Shown here: piece after piece, positions 7,726 to 16,136 of the stretch | Layout of the letters: the number at the start of each line of letters is the position of its first letter | Position numbering within the stretch: the first letter of the stretch is position 1 | From: Glycomyces harbinensis | Lineage (GTDB): Bacteria > Actinomycetota > Actinomycetes > Mycobacteriales > Micromonosporaceae | Assembly (NCBI RefSeq): GCF_900101745.1 | Contig: NZ_FNAD01000004.1 | Coordinates: forward strand, 248,001-312,000 | Reading direction: 5' to 3' | Length of the DNA stretch: 64,000 bases | The notes under the pieces: model-generated | The model's database searches: none | What the model was told of the DNA's origin: nothing | Seen by the model: the letters and a program-made list of their open reading frames with translations, nothing else | Program-made: the position numbers and the translations under genes

Positions 7726-8604
7726 TCAGCCTCGGAAGCCGTCCGGGAGCAGCCGGGCGAGGGTGCGCACGGCGCGGTACTGGAGCGCCTTCACCGCCCC
7801 CTCGTTCTTGCCCATGGTGCGCGCGGTCTCGGCGACGGTGAACCCCTGGAGGAACCGCAGGACGATGCACTCCTGCTGGTCGGGGTTGAGCTTCTTCACC
7901 GCGGTGAGGAGCGTGGCGTTGGTCAGCTTCTCCAGCGCGGCGGTCTCGGGGGAGGTCGAGGGGTCGGAGTCCTTCTCGTCCGCGCCGAGCACGTCCGGCT
8001 TGACGATCTCCAGCCGGTAGCGGCCCGATTTGAAGTGGTCCACCACGAGGTTGCGGGCGATCGTCACCAGCCAGGCCCCGAAGGCCCTGCCCTGCCACGT
8101 GAAGCTGGAGATGCGACGCAGGGCGCGCAGGAACGTCTCGGACGCGAGGTCCTCCGCCAGCTGGGCGTTGTTCACCCGGAAGTAGATGTAGCGGTACACC
8201 GTGTCGGAATAGCGGTCGTAGATCTCCCCGAACGCGCTCGGGTCGCCGTCTTGAGCGCGCGCCACCAGGTCGGCGACCTCGTCGCCGTCGGCCTGGTCGG
8301 GCCCGGAGGACTCGGGGGCGGCGTGCATCCCGGCCGCGCCTCCGGCGCCCGCGGCCTCGGGGCCCGGGCGTACCTGGTGCTGTTCGGCGGTGCCGGTGTC
8401 GAGGCTCAGTACCGTCCACACGGCCTGCTTGAGGCGCTCGAAGGTCGGAGCCGGGAGTCGGGACAGGGCCTCGGCGAAGGCGCTGCCGGTCGGGAAGGGG
8501 GCGAAATCTGTTGTGAGCAGTACCGAATGCTGGCCGGCGAGCAGGCTTGGCGACGCTTGCGAGCCAAAAATCCGGCCAGCCGAGTTCGGTGCAATACCGG
8601 GCAC
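7726..8604 (-). CDS. bldN: BldN-family ECF sigma factor
   Basis: RNA polymerase sigma factor of 292 residues. A ~100-residue N-terminal extension precedes sigma-2 (DRYSDTVYRYIYFRVNN, EDLASETFLRALRRI, AFGAWLVTIARNLVVDHFK) and sigma-4 (NPDQQECIVLRFLQGFTVAETARTMG, EGAVKALQYRAVRTLARLL). In Streptomyces, BldN is made as a proprotein with an N-terminal extension and drives chaplin/rodlin genes for aerial growth; the extension here fits that pattern. The GTG start at 8604 has GAGGAGG just upstream. The neighbouring rsbN-like gene and rex-hem genes match the Streptomyces neighbourhood as I remember it. A developmental role is inferred from homology. Confidence 0.85.
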   Translation of the reverse strand: MPGIAPNSAGRIFGSQASPSLLAGQHSVLLTTDFAPFPTGSAFAEALSRLPAPTFERLKQAVWTVLSLDTGTAEQHQVRPGPEAAGAGGAAGMHAAPESSGPDQADGDEVADLVARAQDGDPSAFGEIYDRYSDTVYRYIYFRVNNAQLAEDLASETFLRALRRISSFTWQGRAFGAWLVTIARNLVVDHFKSGRYRLEIVKPDVLGADEKDSDPSTSPETAALEKLTNATLLTAVKKLNPDQQECIVLRFLQGFTVAETARTMGKNEGAVKALQYRAVRTLARLLPDGFRG

Positions 8605-8929
8605 TAGTGGCCTCCTCGTCTGAGGGGTCGGGCCGAGTCATGCGATCGGGTCCCGCAGGGACTGACCCGCCTGAGTCTAGAAATCAGGAGGGCTTCACCG
8701 GCGGATTTGCGATCGGCGTGTCGCGCTCGGTGACGGCTTCGGCCGGATCGATGTCGGCGCTCGCTCGGTGCGCCGGCGTACCCTTCGTTCCGGGGGCGGA
8801 ATCCCACCATTACCTCCCCATATGTTCGGAGGTCCGCGTTCGCGGACTCGTTCTGGCTCAATAGTGATCGAGGAATGACGGAGGGTGTCGCACAAGCTGT
8901 GCGATCTTCCCGGACCCGGAGGGAGCAGG
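8605..8929. other. Divergent intergenic region between bldN and the glutaredoxin-like gene
   Basis: About 325 bases that should hold both divergent promoters. The one clear structure is the inverted repeat at 8888-8904, close to the glutaredoxin-like start. No gene is supported. Confidence 0.45.
8888..8904. promoter_or_regulatory. Inverted repeat upstream of the glutaredoxin-like gene
   Basis: TCGCACA-AGC-TGTGCGA has perfect 7-base arms, 26 bases before the GTG start of the thiol-redox gene. It could be an operator or a small leader hairpin. It does not match the Rex operator TTGTGAA-N4-TTCACAA. Confidence 0.4.
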
Positions 8930-9172
8930 GTGAACAGGTTGACGTTGCTGACTACAAGGGAGTGCCACCTGTGCGAGGCGGCGCGCGCCGACCTCGACCG
9001 GGTGGCCCGTGAAACGGGCGTCGCCTGGGCGGAAGTCGACGTCGCCGACGACGCAGCGTTGGCGCGCGAATACGGCGACCGGCTTCCGGTCGTGCTCCTG
9101 GACGGCCGCGAACACGGCTACTGGGACGTGGACGTGCCGCGTCTGAAGAAGGACCTCGCCGCCGGCGCGTGA
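8930..9172 (+). CDS. Glutaredoxin-like (thioredoxin-fold) protein
   Basis: An 80-residue thioredoxin-fold protein of the DUF836/glutaredoxin-family type. The redox motif TTRECHLC (CxxC variant: Cys-His-Leu-Cys) is near the N-terminus and the cis-Pro loop is RLPVVLLDG. GTG 8930 is preceded by GGAGGGAGCAGG. It lies upstream of rex on the same strand, an order shared with other actinomycetes as I recall, and may link thiol redox state with Rex-controlled respiration; that link is inference. Its in vivo partner is unknown. Confidence 0.82.
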   Translation: MNRLTLLTTRECHLCEAARADLDRVARETGVAWAEVDVADDAALAREYGDRLPVVLLDGREHGYWDVDVPRLKKDLAAGA

Positions 9173-9260
9173 ACCCCCGAACGGGTGAACGGCCGCGTCC
9201 GAGGGGTCCGGCGGCAACCTCGCGTTCGCCGCGAGAGCACGCGTTCGACACGACACGCAG

Positions 9261-9295
9261 AAAAATCCGTGATTAACGGGCATCGGCGGATTTTT
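9261..9295 (+). terminator. Terminator-like hairpin after the glutaredoxin-like gene
   Basis: AAAAATCCG (9261-9269) and CGGATTTTT (9287-9295) form a 9-base stem ending in five T residues. The A-rich 5' arm makes it usable in both directions. Confidence 0.5.
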
Positions 9296-9343
9296 GGTGC
9301 AAAATCAATCCGGACGGCGGCTCGCCGGGGATCACTGGAGTAT

Positions 9344-9384
9344 CGGTACAGCTGGGCTTCGCCCAGTGTTACGGGGGTGTACCG
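9344..9384 (+). promoter_or_regulatory. Nested hairpins in the rex upstream region
   Basis: An outer stem CGGTACA/TGTACCG (9344-9350 / 9378-9384) encloses an inner stem CTGGGC-TTC-GCCCAG (9352-9366). It lies about 150 bases before the rex start. It could be a folded leader RNA or a repressor site. No Rex-type operator is evident in this 357-base gap. Confidence 0.35.
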
Positions 9385-9529
9385 CACCAGCCTCGCGAGC
9401 CGCCGAGTCCTTTCCCCCGGTCGCCGCCCTGTTAGCGCTGCCTGTGCGAGCCCATCCTTCGGCCACCTCCTAAGCTGAGTGACGCGCCGGTGAACATGGC
9501 GCGACACCTGCGGACCTGGAGTTCCACCA

Positions 9530-10279
9530 TTGACGACCACCGGCGAAGGCACTGACCGCGAGGCCCCTCCCGGCGCGCCCGCGACGGCGGCCGACCTCCC
9601 CGCCGCGACCGTCCGGCGCCTGCCCGAGTACCTGCGCGCGCTCGGCACGCTCTCCGAGGCCGGGGTCGAGACCGTCTCCTCCGAGACCCTCGCGGCCGCG
9701 ACCGGCGTCAACTCCGCGATGCTCCGCAAGGACCTCTCGCAGCTGGGGGCCTCGGGGATGCGCGGCGTCGGCTACAACGTGGCCGCCCTCGCCGCCTTCA
9801 TCGCCGGTGTGCTGGGACTCACGAAGGACTCCCGCGTGGCCATCATCGGCCTGGGCCACTTGGGACAAGCCCTGGCCCGATACCCCGGATTCTCCGAACG
9901 CGGCTTCGACATCGTTGGCCTCTTCGACGCGGACGCGGGCATCATAGGGAAGGATCTCGACGGCATCCGGGTGCGCGACGTGGCGCTCCTGGCGCGGGCC
10001 GTACGTGACGAAGGCATCAACATAGGGGTCATCGCCACACCCGGCGCGGCCGCCCAACACGTGGCCGACCTTCTCGTAGATGCTGGTGTCACAAGCATTC
10101 TCAACTTCGCGCCGTGCGTACTCGCCGTGCCGCAGGGCGTGGCGGTCCGCAAGGTCGACCTGGCCGTCGAGCTGCAGATCCTCTCTTTCCACGAACACCA
10201 CAAGACGCTCGGCCGGGACGACCCGCAGCAAGCGGCGGTCAACGTCAAGAAACGTTCAGAGACGGGAACGGTGAAGTGA
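9530..10279 (+). CDS. rex: Redox-sensing transcriptional repressor Rex
   Basis: A 249-residue NADH/NAD+ sensor. The N-terminal winged helix (LPEYLRALGTLSEAGVETVSS, ATGVNSAMLRKDLSQLG) binds DNA, and the Rossmann domain (VAIIGLGHLGQALA, then VGLFDADAGIIG) binds the dinucleotide. The start is TTG at 9530 with weak CTGGAG upstream; no earlier start exists in frame. The last codons overlap hemA by four bases (GTGA), so rex leads the haem operon, as in Streptomyces, where Rex represses cydABCD and its own operon. Autoregulation cannot be confirmed because no clear operator is visible upstream. Confidence 0.95.
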   Translation: MTTTGEGTDREAPPGAPATAADLPAATVRRLPEYLRALGTLSEAGVETVSSETLAAATGVNSAMLRKDLSQLGASGMRGVGYNVAALAAFIAGVLGLTKDSRVAIIGLGHLGQALARYPGFSERGFDIVGLFDADAGIIGKDLDGIRVRDVALLARAVRDEGINIGVIATPGAAAQHVADLLVDAGVTSILNFAPCVLAVPQGVAVRKVDLAVELQILSFHEHHKTLGRDDPQQAAVNVKKRSETGTVK

Positions 10280-11700
10280 ACCTCCTGGTAGTCGGCATCT
10301 CGCATCGCAGTGCCGCGGTCGAGACCCTGGAACGGCTCGCGATCGGCCCCGAAGCCGCCGCCCGCCTCTCCCGCGCCCTGCTGCGCGGCGGCGAGGTCCG
10401 TGAAGCAGTGGTCCTCTCGACCTGCAACCGCGTCGAGGTCTACGCGACTGCCGCCACGTTCCACGGCGGCCTGGCCGCCGTCGTCGACGAACTCCACCAG
10501 GCATGGGGCCTCACCGAGCATGAGGCCGCGCTCGACTTCGCCTCCTTCGGCTACGTGCGCCACGGCGCCGACGCCGTCGCCCACGCCTTCCGCGTCGCCG
10601 CCGGCCTCGACTCCATGGTCGCCGGCGAGCCCCAGATCCTCGGCCAGCTGCGCGACGCCTACGAGGGCGCGCGCGAGGCCGACCAGGTCGGACGCCACCT
10701 CCACGAGCTGTTCCAGCAGGCCCTGCGCGTGGGCAAGCGCGTCCACGCCGAGACCGACGTCGACGCCGCCGCGCCCTCGGTCGTCACCGCCGCCCTCGAC
10801 CTCGCCGAGGCCGAGCTCGGCCGCGCCGGACTCGCCGGCCTGGCCGCCGCGCGCGCCGCCGTCGTCGGCGCCGGCGCGATGGGCTCCCTGGCCACCGCGA
10901 CCCTCGCCCGCGCGGGCGTCAAGACCCTCGCCGTCGCCAACCGCGACCGCGACAAGGCCGAGCGCCTCGCCGCCGAATGGGGCGCCGAGGCCGCCGACTA
11001 CCACGACCTCGCCGGGCTCGCGGCCGACGTCGACCTGCTGGTGTGCGCGACCGCCTCGACCGAGCCGGTCCTGCGCGCCGTCCACCTCGAAGGCCGCACC
11101 GAGCCGCTCGTCGTGTGCGACCTCGCGCTGCCCAAGGACGTCGCCGACGACGTCGCCGACCTCCCGGGCGTCAGCGTCATCGGCATCGCCCAGATGCAGC
11201 GCGCCGAGACCGTCGGCGCCGCCACCGAGACCCTCGCCGCCGTCGAGGCCCTCCTCGCCGAGGAGATCGAGGCCTACAACGAGAGCCTGCGCGCCGACGC
11301 CGTCACCCCCACCGTCGCCGCCCTGCGGTCCGCCGCCGCCGACATCGTCGACGCCGAGCTCTCGCGCGTCGCCCGCCGCGGCGACTTCACCGACGACCAG
11401 CGCGCCGAGGTCGCCCGCACCGTCCACCGCGTGGTCCAGCGGCTCCTCCACGAGCCGACGGTCCGCGTCCGCGAGCTCGCCGGCCAGCCCGGCGCGCCCG
11501 ACTACGCCCGCGCCCTGCGCGACCTGTTCGCCCTCGACACCCCCTCGGTCGCCGAGGGCGCCGATCTCGCCGAGGCGCTGAAGGTCAGCCCCGAGCCGGT
11601 CGCCGACCTGGCGGCCGCCTACGAGCGCGCGGCCGTCGAGTCGCTGAAGGCGTGCCCGCTGGGCGCCGACTCCTCGCCCGCCGCCCCAACGCAGCCGTGA
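10276..11700 (+). CDS. hemA: Glutamyl-tRNA reductase
   Basis: First committed step of C5 tetrapyrrole synthesis: Glu-tRNA to glutamate-1-semialdehyde using NADPH, 474 residues. It starts at the GTG overlapping the rex stop (VNLLVVGISHRSA). The catalytic cysteine is in LSTCNRVEVYA. The NADPH domain has VVGAGAMGSLATATLARAG, and a C-terminal helical dimerisation domain follows (VHRVVQRLLHEPTVRVREL). It is somewhat longer than the usual ~420-450 residues because of an Ala-rich tail. It is translationally coupled to rex and followed 39 bases later by hemC. Confidence 0.95.
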   Translation: MNLLVVGISHRSAAVETLERLAIGPEAAARLSRALLRGGEVREAVVLSTCNRVEVYATAATFHGGLAAVVDELHQAWGLTEHEAALDFASFGYVRHGADAVAHAFRVAAGLDSMVAGEPQILGQLRDAYEGAREADQVGRHLHELFQQALRVGKRVHAETDVDAAAPSVVTAALDLAEAELGRAGLAGLAAARAAVVGAGAMGSLATATLARAGVKTLAVANRDRDKAERLAAEWGAEAADYHDLAGLAADVDLLVCATASTEPVLRAVHLEGRTEPLVVCDLALPKDVADDVADLPGVSVIGIAQMQRAETVGAATETLAAVEALLAEEIEAYNESLRADAVTPTVAALRSAAADIVDAELSRVARRGDFTDDQRAEVARTVHRVVQRLLHEPTVRVRELAGQPGAPDYARALRDLFALDTPSVAEGADLAEALKVSPEPVADLAAAYERAAVESLKACPLGADSSPAAPTQP

Positions 11701-11739
11701 GGGCGAGCGCCCTCGCAGCATGAAGAAAGGGAGTCACCT

Positions 11740-12681
11740 GTGATCCGTGTCGGGACCAGGGGATCGAAGCTCGCACTCGCGCAGAGCGGGATGGTCGCGG
11801 ACGCGATCCGCCGCGCCACGGGCGAGGAGGTCGAGCTCGTGGAGATCAAGACCACAGGGGACGGGACCACGGTGCCCGTGGCCCAGCTCGGGGTCGGCGT
11901 CTTCGTCAACCAGCTGCGCGAGGCGCTCGAGAGCGAGGCGATCGACATCGCCGTGCACTCCTACAAAGACCTGCCGACCGCGCAGCCCGAGCACCTCGTG
12001 GTGTTCGTGCCCCCGCGCGAGGACCCGCGCGACGTGCTCATCGCCTCGGGCGGGCGCACCCTCTCCGACCTGGGGCCGGGCGCGAAGATCGGGACGGGTT
12101 CGCCCCGGCGCATCAGCCAGCTGGAGGCCCTGGGCCGCGGCTTCGAGTGCGTGCCGATCCGCGGCAACATCGACACCCGCATCGGCCGCGTCGGCGACGA
12201 CCTCGACGGGGTGATCCTCGCGGCCGCCGGCCTCAAGCGGGTCGCCCGTCAGGGGGAAGTCACCGAGTACCTGGACCCCCTGGTGATGCTTCCCGCTCCC
12301 GCACAAGGGGCATTGGCGGTCGAATGCCGCAAAGCCGACATGACAACTGCGCTGATCTCAAGTAAGCTCAACGACCGGTACTCACAGGCCGCCGTCGCCG
12401 CCGAACGCGCACTTCTGCAACGACTCGAAGCCGGATGCAGCGCTCCTGTCGCCGCACTCGCCGATGTCGCCGAAAGCGCCGAACCCGGAGAGGTCGACCT
12501 GTATCTGCGCGGCGCCGTCGGTGCCTTGGACGGTTCCGTCGTCGAACGGCTCTCGACCACTGCCGCTCTTCCCGACACGGGCGAGGCGGGCACCGCCGAC
12601 CTGGTCGAACGCGCCGCCGCCGTGGGGCGGGCCCTCGCCGAGGACCTGCTCGAAGTCGGCGCCGAGCAACTATTGAAATAA
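11740..12681 (+). CDS. hemC: Hydroxymethylbilane synthase (porphobilinogen deaminase)
   Basis: Polymerises four porphobilinogens to hydroxymethylbilane, 313 residues. Motifs are VGTRGSKLALAQSGMVADAI at the N-terminus, HSYKDLPT, GTGSPRRISQL, and the dipyrromethane-cofactor cysteine in LEAGCSAPVAA. GTG 11740 has GAAAGGGAG upstream. It is the third gene of the rex-hem operon and ends 35 bases before hemD. Confidence 0.95.
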   Translation: MIRVGTRGSKLALAQSGMVADAIRRATGEEVELVEIKTTGDGTTVPVAQLGVGVFVNQLREALESEAIDIAVHSYKDLPTAQPEHLVVFVPPREDPRDVLIASGGRTLSDLGPGAKIGTGSPRRISQLEALGRGFECVPIRGNIDTRIGRVGDDLDGVILAAAGLKRVARQGEVTEYLDPLVMLPAPAQGALAVECRKADMTTALISSKLNDRYSQAAVAAERALLQRLEAGCSAPVAALADVAESAEPGEVDLYLRGAVGALDGSVVERLSTTAALPDTGEAGTADLVERAAAVGRALAEDLLEVGAEQLLK

Positions 12682-12716
12682 CCCGCAAGCCTCAGACGAC
12701 TGTTGATGGAGAGAAC

Positions 12717-14297
12717 ATGACCAGTGCCCGTAAGCCGGTGGGCCGCGTACGTTTCGTCGGGACCGGCCCAGGCGACCCGGGACTGCTGACCAAGCGCGCT
12801 CTCGACGCGATCGTCGAGGCCGACCGGATCTACTACGACCGGTCGCTGCCCCAGTCGCTCATCGAGGCCGCCAAGGAACTCACCGGAGACGAGACCAAGC
12901 TCAAGCTGATCGAGTCCTCCCCGAGCGACCAGGGCAAGCTCATGGCCGCCGCCGCGCGCGAGGGCGAGCACATCACGCGCCTCATCGTCGGCGACGCCTA
13001 CCCGAACCGCCTCGCGAAGGCCGAGATCAAGGCCGCCTCGGCCGAGCGGGCGCGCTTCGAGGTCATCCCGGGCATGAGCCACGCGCAGGCCGTCGCGGTC
13101 TACGCCGGCATGCCCCCCGGGGAGATCCGCACCGTCATCGACATCGACGACATCGCCGCGGTCGAGCCGCTCATGATCGCCGACGCGATCAAGCGCGGCT
13201 CGCTCACCGTCACCGCCGACGTCTCCGACCTCTCTTCGCTGCGCGACATCCTGCTCGCGGGCGGCGTCTCCGGCGAGACCGCCGTGGCCGTCACCGGCGA
13301 CGCGACCGGCGAGACCGAGTACACCACCACGTCCTCTGTGGACACCTTCGTGGAGGCGGCCCTCGGCTACGCCGGGCAGGTCGTGCTCACCATCGGCCCC
13401 GGCGTCGACGACCGCCACGAGCTCGCCTGGTGGGAGGGGCGCCCGCTGTACGGCTGGAAGGTCCTCATCCCGCGCACCAAGGAGCAGGCCGGCATCATGT
13501 CCGAGCGCCTGCGCGCCTACGGCGCGATCCCGTGCGAGGTCCCGACGATCGCCGTCGAGCCGCCGCGCACGCCCGCCCAGATGGAGCGGGCGATCAAGGG
13601 CCTGGTCGACGGCCGCTACGCGTGGATCGTCTTCACCAGCCAGAACTCCGTGAAGGCCATCTGGGAGAAGTTCAAGGAGCACGGCCTCGACGCCCGCGCC
13701 TTCGGCGGCCTGCGCATCGCCTGCATCGGCGAGGCGACCGCGGACGCCGTGCGCGAGTTCGGGATCGAGCCCGAGCTCATCCCCACCGGCCAGCAGTCCT
13801 CCGAGGGCCTCCTCGAGGTCTTCCCGCCGCACGACCCGATCCTCGACATGGTCGGCCGGGTGCTCTTGCCGCGCGCCGACATCGCGACCGAGACGCTCGT
13901 GCAGGGCCTGTCCGAGCGCGGCTGGGAGGTCGACGACGTCACCGCCTACCGCACCGTGCGCGCCTCGCCGCCGGCCGCCGACATCCGCGACGCGATCAAG
14001 TCCGGCGGGTTCGACGCCGTCCTGTTCACCTCGTCCTCGACGGTGCGCAACCTCGTCGGCATCGCCGGCAAGCCGCACCAGCGGACCGTCGTGGCCTGCA
14101 TCGGCCCGGCGACCGCCGACACCGCCACCGAGTTCGGGCTGCGCGTCGACGCCAAGCCCGACAACGCCTCGGTGCCCGACCTCATCGAGGCCCTCGCCGA
14201 GTACGCCACGGAGCTCAAGCAGCGCCTGGCCGAAGGCCCGATCAAGACCCGCCGCGGACAGAAGGTCCAGGGCCCCACGGCCCTCAGGTTCCGCTAG
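12717..14297 (+). CDS. hemD: Uroporphyrinogen-III synthase fused to a degenerate uroporphyrinogen methyltransferase-like domain
   Basis: 526 residues. Residues ~8-245 resemble SAM-dependent uroporphyrinogen-III methyltransferase (FVGTGPGDPGLLTKRAL, YYDRSL, EVIPGMSHAQAVAVYAGMP). Residues ~255-510 are HemD (GWKVLIPRTKEQAGIM, IVFTSQNSVKAIWE, VTAYRTV, LFTSSSTVRNLV). HemD closes hydroxymethylbilane to uroporphyrinogen III. In the N-terminal domain the usual GGDPFVFGRGGEE loop is replaced by VGDAYPNRLAKAEIK, so methyltransferase activity is doubtful. Such fusions at this locus are known in actinobacteria. The ATG follows GATGGAGAGAAC. Confidence 0.9.
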   Translation: MTSARKPVGRVRFVGTGPGDPGLLTKRALDAIVEADRIYYDRSLPQSLIEAAKELTGDETKLKLIESSPSDQGKLMAAAAREGEHITRLIVGDAYPNRLAKAEIKAASAERARFEVIPGMSHAQAVAVYAGMPPGEIRTVIDIDDIAAVEPLMIADAIKRGSLTVTADVSDLSSLRDILLAGGVSGETAVAVTGDATGETEYTTTSSVDTFVEAALGYAGQVVLTIGPGVDDRHELAWWEGRPLYGWKVLIPRTKEQAGIMSERLRAYGAIPCEVPTIAVEPPRTPAQMERAIKGLVDGRYAWIVFTSQNSVKAIWEKFKEHGLDARAFGGLRIACIGEATADAVREFGIEPELIPTGQQSSEGLLEVFPPHDPILDMVGRVLLPRADIATETLVQGLSERGWEVDDVTAYRTVRASPPAADIRDAIKSGGFDAVLFTSSSTVRNLVGIAGKPHQRTVVACIGPATADTATEFGLRVDAKPDNASVPDLIEALAEYATELKQRLAEGPIKTRRGQKVQGPTALRFR

Positions 14298-14319
14298 AGA
14301 CTGAGAGGAAGTGGCCGCA

Positions 14320-15306
14320 GTGCCGAACAGCTCCGAATTCCCGGTGATCCGACCGCGGAGGCTGCGACGCACTGCGGCCCTTCGCCGTCTCGTCGCCGAG
14401 ACGCGCGTCCACCCGGCCGACCTGGTGCTGCCGATCTTCGTCAAGGAGGGTCTGCGCGAACCGGTCGAGATCACCTCGATGCCGGGGGTCTACCAGCACA
14501 CTGTGGACTCGGTCCGCAAGCTCGCCGTCGAGGCGGCGCGGGCGGGCATCGGCGGGCTCATGCCCTTCGGGGTCCCGGCGGTGCGCGACGCGACCGGTTC
14601 GGCCGCAACCGATCCGGACGGCATCCTCAACGTCGCCATGCGGGCGATCCGCGAGGAGGTCGGCGACGACCTCGTGGTCGTCCCGGACCTGTGCCTGGAC
14701 GAGTTCACCGACCACGGCCACTGCGGCGTCCTGCGCGAGGACGGCACCGTGGACAACGACGCCTCGCTCGTGCGGTACGCCGAGATGGGCCTCGCCCTGG
14801 CCGAATCGGGAGCGGACCTGCTCGGCGCCTCGGGGATGATGGACGGCCAGATCGGCTATGTCCGTGCGGCCCTGGACGAAGCGGGCCACACCGACACGGG
14901 CCTGCTGGCGTACGCGGCGAAGTACGCGAGCGCGTTCTACGGCCCGTTCCGCGAGGCGGTCGAGAGCCAGCTCCAGGGCGACCGGCGCACGTACCAGCAG
15001 GACGGGGCGAACGCGACGGAAGCGCTGCACGAGATCGACCTGGACATCGAGCAGGGCGCCGACATCGTGATGGTGAAGCCGGCGCTGCCGTACCTGGACA
15101 TCGTGCGGGCGGCGGCCGAGCGGAGCCCCGTTCCCGTTGCGGCCTACCACATCAGCGGCGAATACTCCCAGCTCGTGGCGGCGGCGGAGAAGGGCTGGAT
15201 CGACAAGGAAGCGGCGATCCTGGAGTCCCTCACCAGCATCAAGCGGGCGGGTGCGGGCATCATCGCTACCTACACGGCCCTCGAAGCGGCGGCAATGCTC
15301 CGCTAG
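14320..15306 (+). CDS. hemB: Delta-aminolevulinic acid dehydratase (porphobilinogen synthase)
   Basis: Condenses two 5-aminolevulinates to porphobilinogen, about 328 residues. Motifs are [13 protein letters not shown], metal site [14 protein letters not shown], first active lysine region [15 protein letters not shown] and Schiff-base lysine [13 protein letters not shown]. The metal loop keeps two of the three cysteines of zinc-type enzymes, with Asp in place of the middle one. Two GTG starts are possible; 14320 is better spaced from GAGAGGAA than 14311. It is the last gene of the rex-hemACDB operon, convergent with the toxin-antitoxin genes that follow. Confidence 0.94.
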   Translation: MPNSSEFPVIRPRRLRRTAALRRLVAETRVHPADLVLPIFVKEGLREPVEITSMPGVYQHTVDSVRKLAVEAARAGIGGLMPFGVPAVRDATGSAATDPDGILNVAMRAIREEVGDDLVVVPDLCLDEFTDHGHCGVLREDGTVDNDASLVRYAEMGLALAESGADLLGASGMMDGQIGYVRAALDEAGHTDTGLLAYAAKYASAFYGPFREAVESQLQGDRRTYQQDGANATEALHEIDLDIEQGADIVMVKPALPYLDIVRAAAERSPVPVAAYHISGEYSQLVAAAEKGWIDKEAAILESLTSIKRAGAGIIATYTALEAAAMLR

Positions 15307-15515
15307 CCCTCGGAAGCCCGGGAAGCCGCGATGGCGATCCGAAGCGATCGGTTGGTCGCTTCCGTTCGCGTGTCCACGCCGAGCTCTCGCATCGCTTCTT
15401 GAAGCAGCGCTTCATCGACCGACTTGTTGAGGTCGGCCATGCGGTCGAAGTCGAAGAGGCCTTCGTCGGCCATCCTCCGCAGGTTCTCCCATGCCGCCCT
15501 GGCTTGCTCAGTCAC
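15303..15515 (-). CDS. VapB-like antitoxin with apparently permuted segments
   Basis: 70 residues if GTG 15515 is the start; it overlaps the end of the vapC gene by eight bases, implying coupling. Residues ~6-28 ([19 protein letters not shown]) look like the C-terminal toxin-binding tail of VapB antitoxins. Residues ~32-62 ([27 protein letters not shown]) look like the N-terminal DNA-binding half. In ordinary VapB proteins the order is reversed. It could be a circularly permuted antitoxin, a recombination scar, or a second antitoxin for the same PIN toxin. Its stop overlaps the hemB stop region, tail to tail. Confidence 0.55.
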   Translation of the reverse strand: MTEQARAAWENLRRMADEGLFDFDRMADLNKSVDEALLQEAMRELGVDTRTEATNRSLRIAIAASRASEG

Positions 15516-15903
15516 GGAGGTCCCGTATCTCGCAGCGAATCCCGGGTACGCCCGCGAACTTCTTGTCAAGAGTCGCGAGCGGCATGTCGAGGTATTCCGC
15601 GAGTGCGGCGAACACGGCATCGTAGGGCCACATGTCGTGTCGCAGTTCCCAGACTCGGCGCATCAACGGTGCATGGTCGAACCTTCGCAGGTTCGTGCGG
15701 TCGAGCAGTTCGATGGCGCTCTCGGCTACATCTCCGGGGACCCTGCCTCCGAGCACGAGCCCGCGCAGCACTGAAGCGCACTCGAGGTCGATTGCGTAAG
15801 GCGCGGCAACCGCAGTGTCGGACACGGCTTCCCGAACACGGAGACCGACGTCGTCTCGAACGAGCAGGAACTCGATCATCGCCGAGGTGTCGAGAACGAT
15901 CAC
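15508..15903 (-). CDS. vapC: VapC-type PIN-domain ribonuclease toxin
   Basis: A 131-residue single PIN domain. Acidic active-site residues are in order: Asp5 (VLDTSAMIEF), Glu in DLECASVLRGL, Asp in WPYDAVFAALAEYL, and Asp in LATLDKKFAG. PIN toxins of this family cleave RNA (tRNA or rRNA) and are held by the cognate antitoxin. Its ATG overlaps the end of the upstream ribbon-helix-helix antitoxin gene (15900-15903), and its end overlaps a second antitoxin-like gene, giving a three-gene unit. Confidence 0.88.
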   Translation of the reverse strand: MIVLDTSAMIEFLLVRDDVGLRVREAVSDTAVAAPYAIDLECASVLRGLVLGGRVPGDVAESAIELLDRTNLRRFDHAPLMRRVWELRHDMWPYDAVFAALAEYLDMPLATLDKKFAGVPGIRCEIRDLRD

Positions 15904-16136
15904 TGGCGCGCCTGCCGCATGTCCTCGATGGCGGTGAGGACGTCATCGGTGGTGACATTGGCTCGGCTGGCGAGTCGGTCCGCTTCGCGTGCGGCTTGCT
16001 CGATGCTGAGCGCGTATGCCTCGCGGTCGAGGAGATCGCGGATGTACGCCTGGAGCGACTGCCGCTTGGCTGCAGCGCGGACCTTCAGTGCGGAGAGCGT
16101 CTCCTCGGAGACTTCGCGGACACTGAGATCAGTCAT
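15900..16136 (-). CDS. vapB: FitA/VapB-type ribbon-helix-helix antitoxin
   Basis: 78 residues beginning MTDLSVREVSEETLSALK, the ribbon-helix-helix DNA-binding start seen in FitA-like antitoxins, then RAAAKRQSLQAYIRDLLDREA. The charged C-terminal part would wrap the PIN toxin. Its stop overlaps the vapC start by four bases (ATGA). Two direct repeats spanning the start codon are candidate autoregulatory operators. Strongly linked to the downstream toxin by overlap. Confidence 0.85.
   Translation of the reverse strand: MTDLSVREVSEETLSALKVRAAAKRQSLQAYIRDLLDREAYALSIEQAAREADRLASRANVTTDDVLTAIEDMRQARQ

Noticed and set aside
8858-9283. Minus-strand frame opposite the glutaredoxin-like gene
   Set aside because: No recognisable protein; the plus-strand CxxC protein with GGAGGGAG upstream explains the region.
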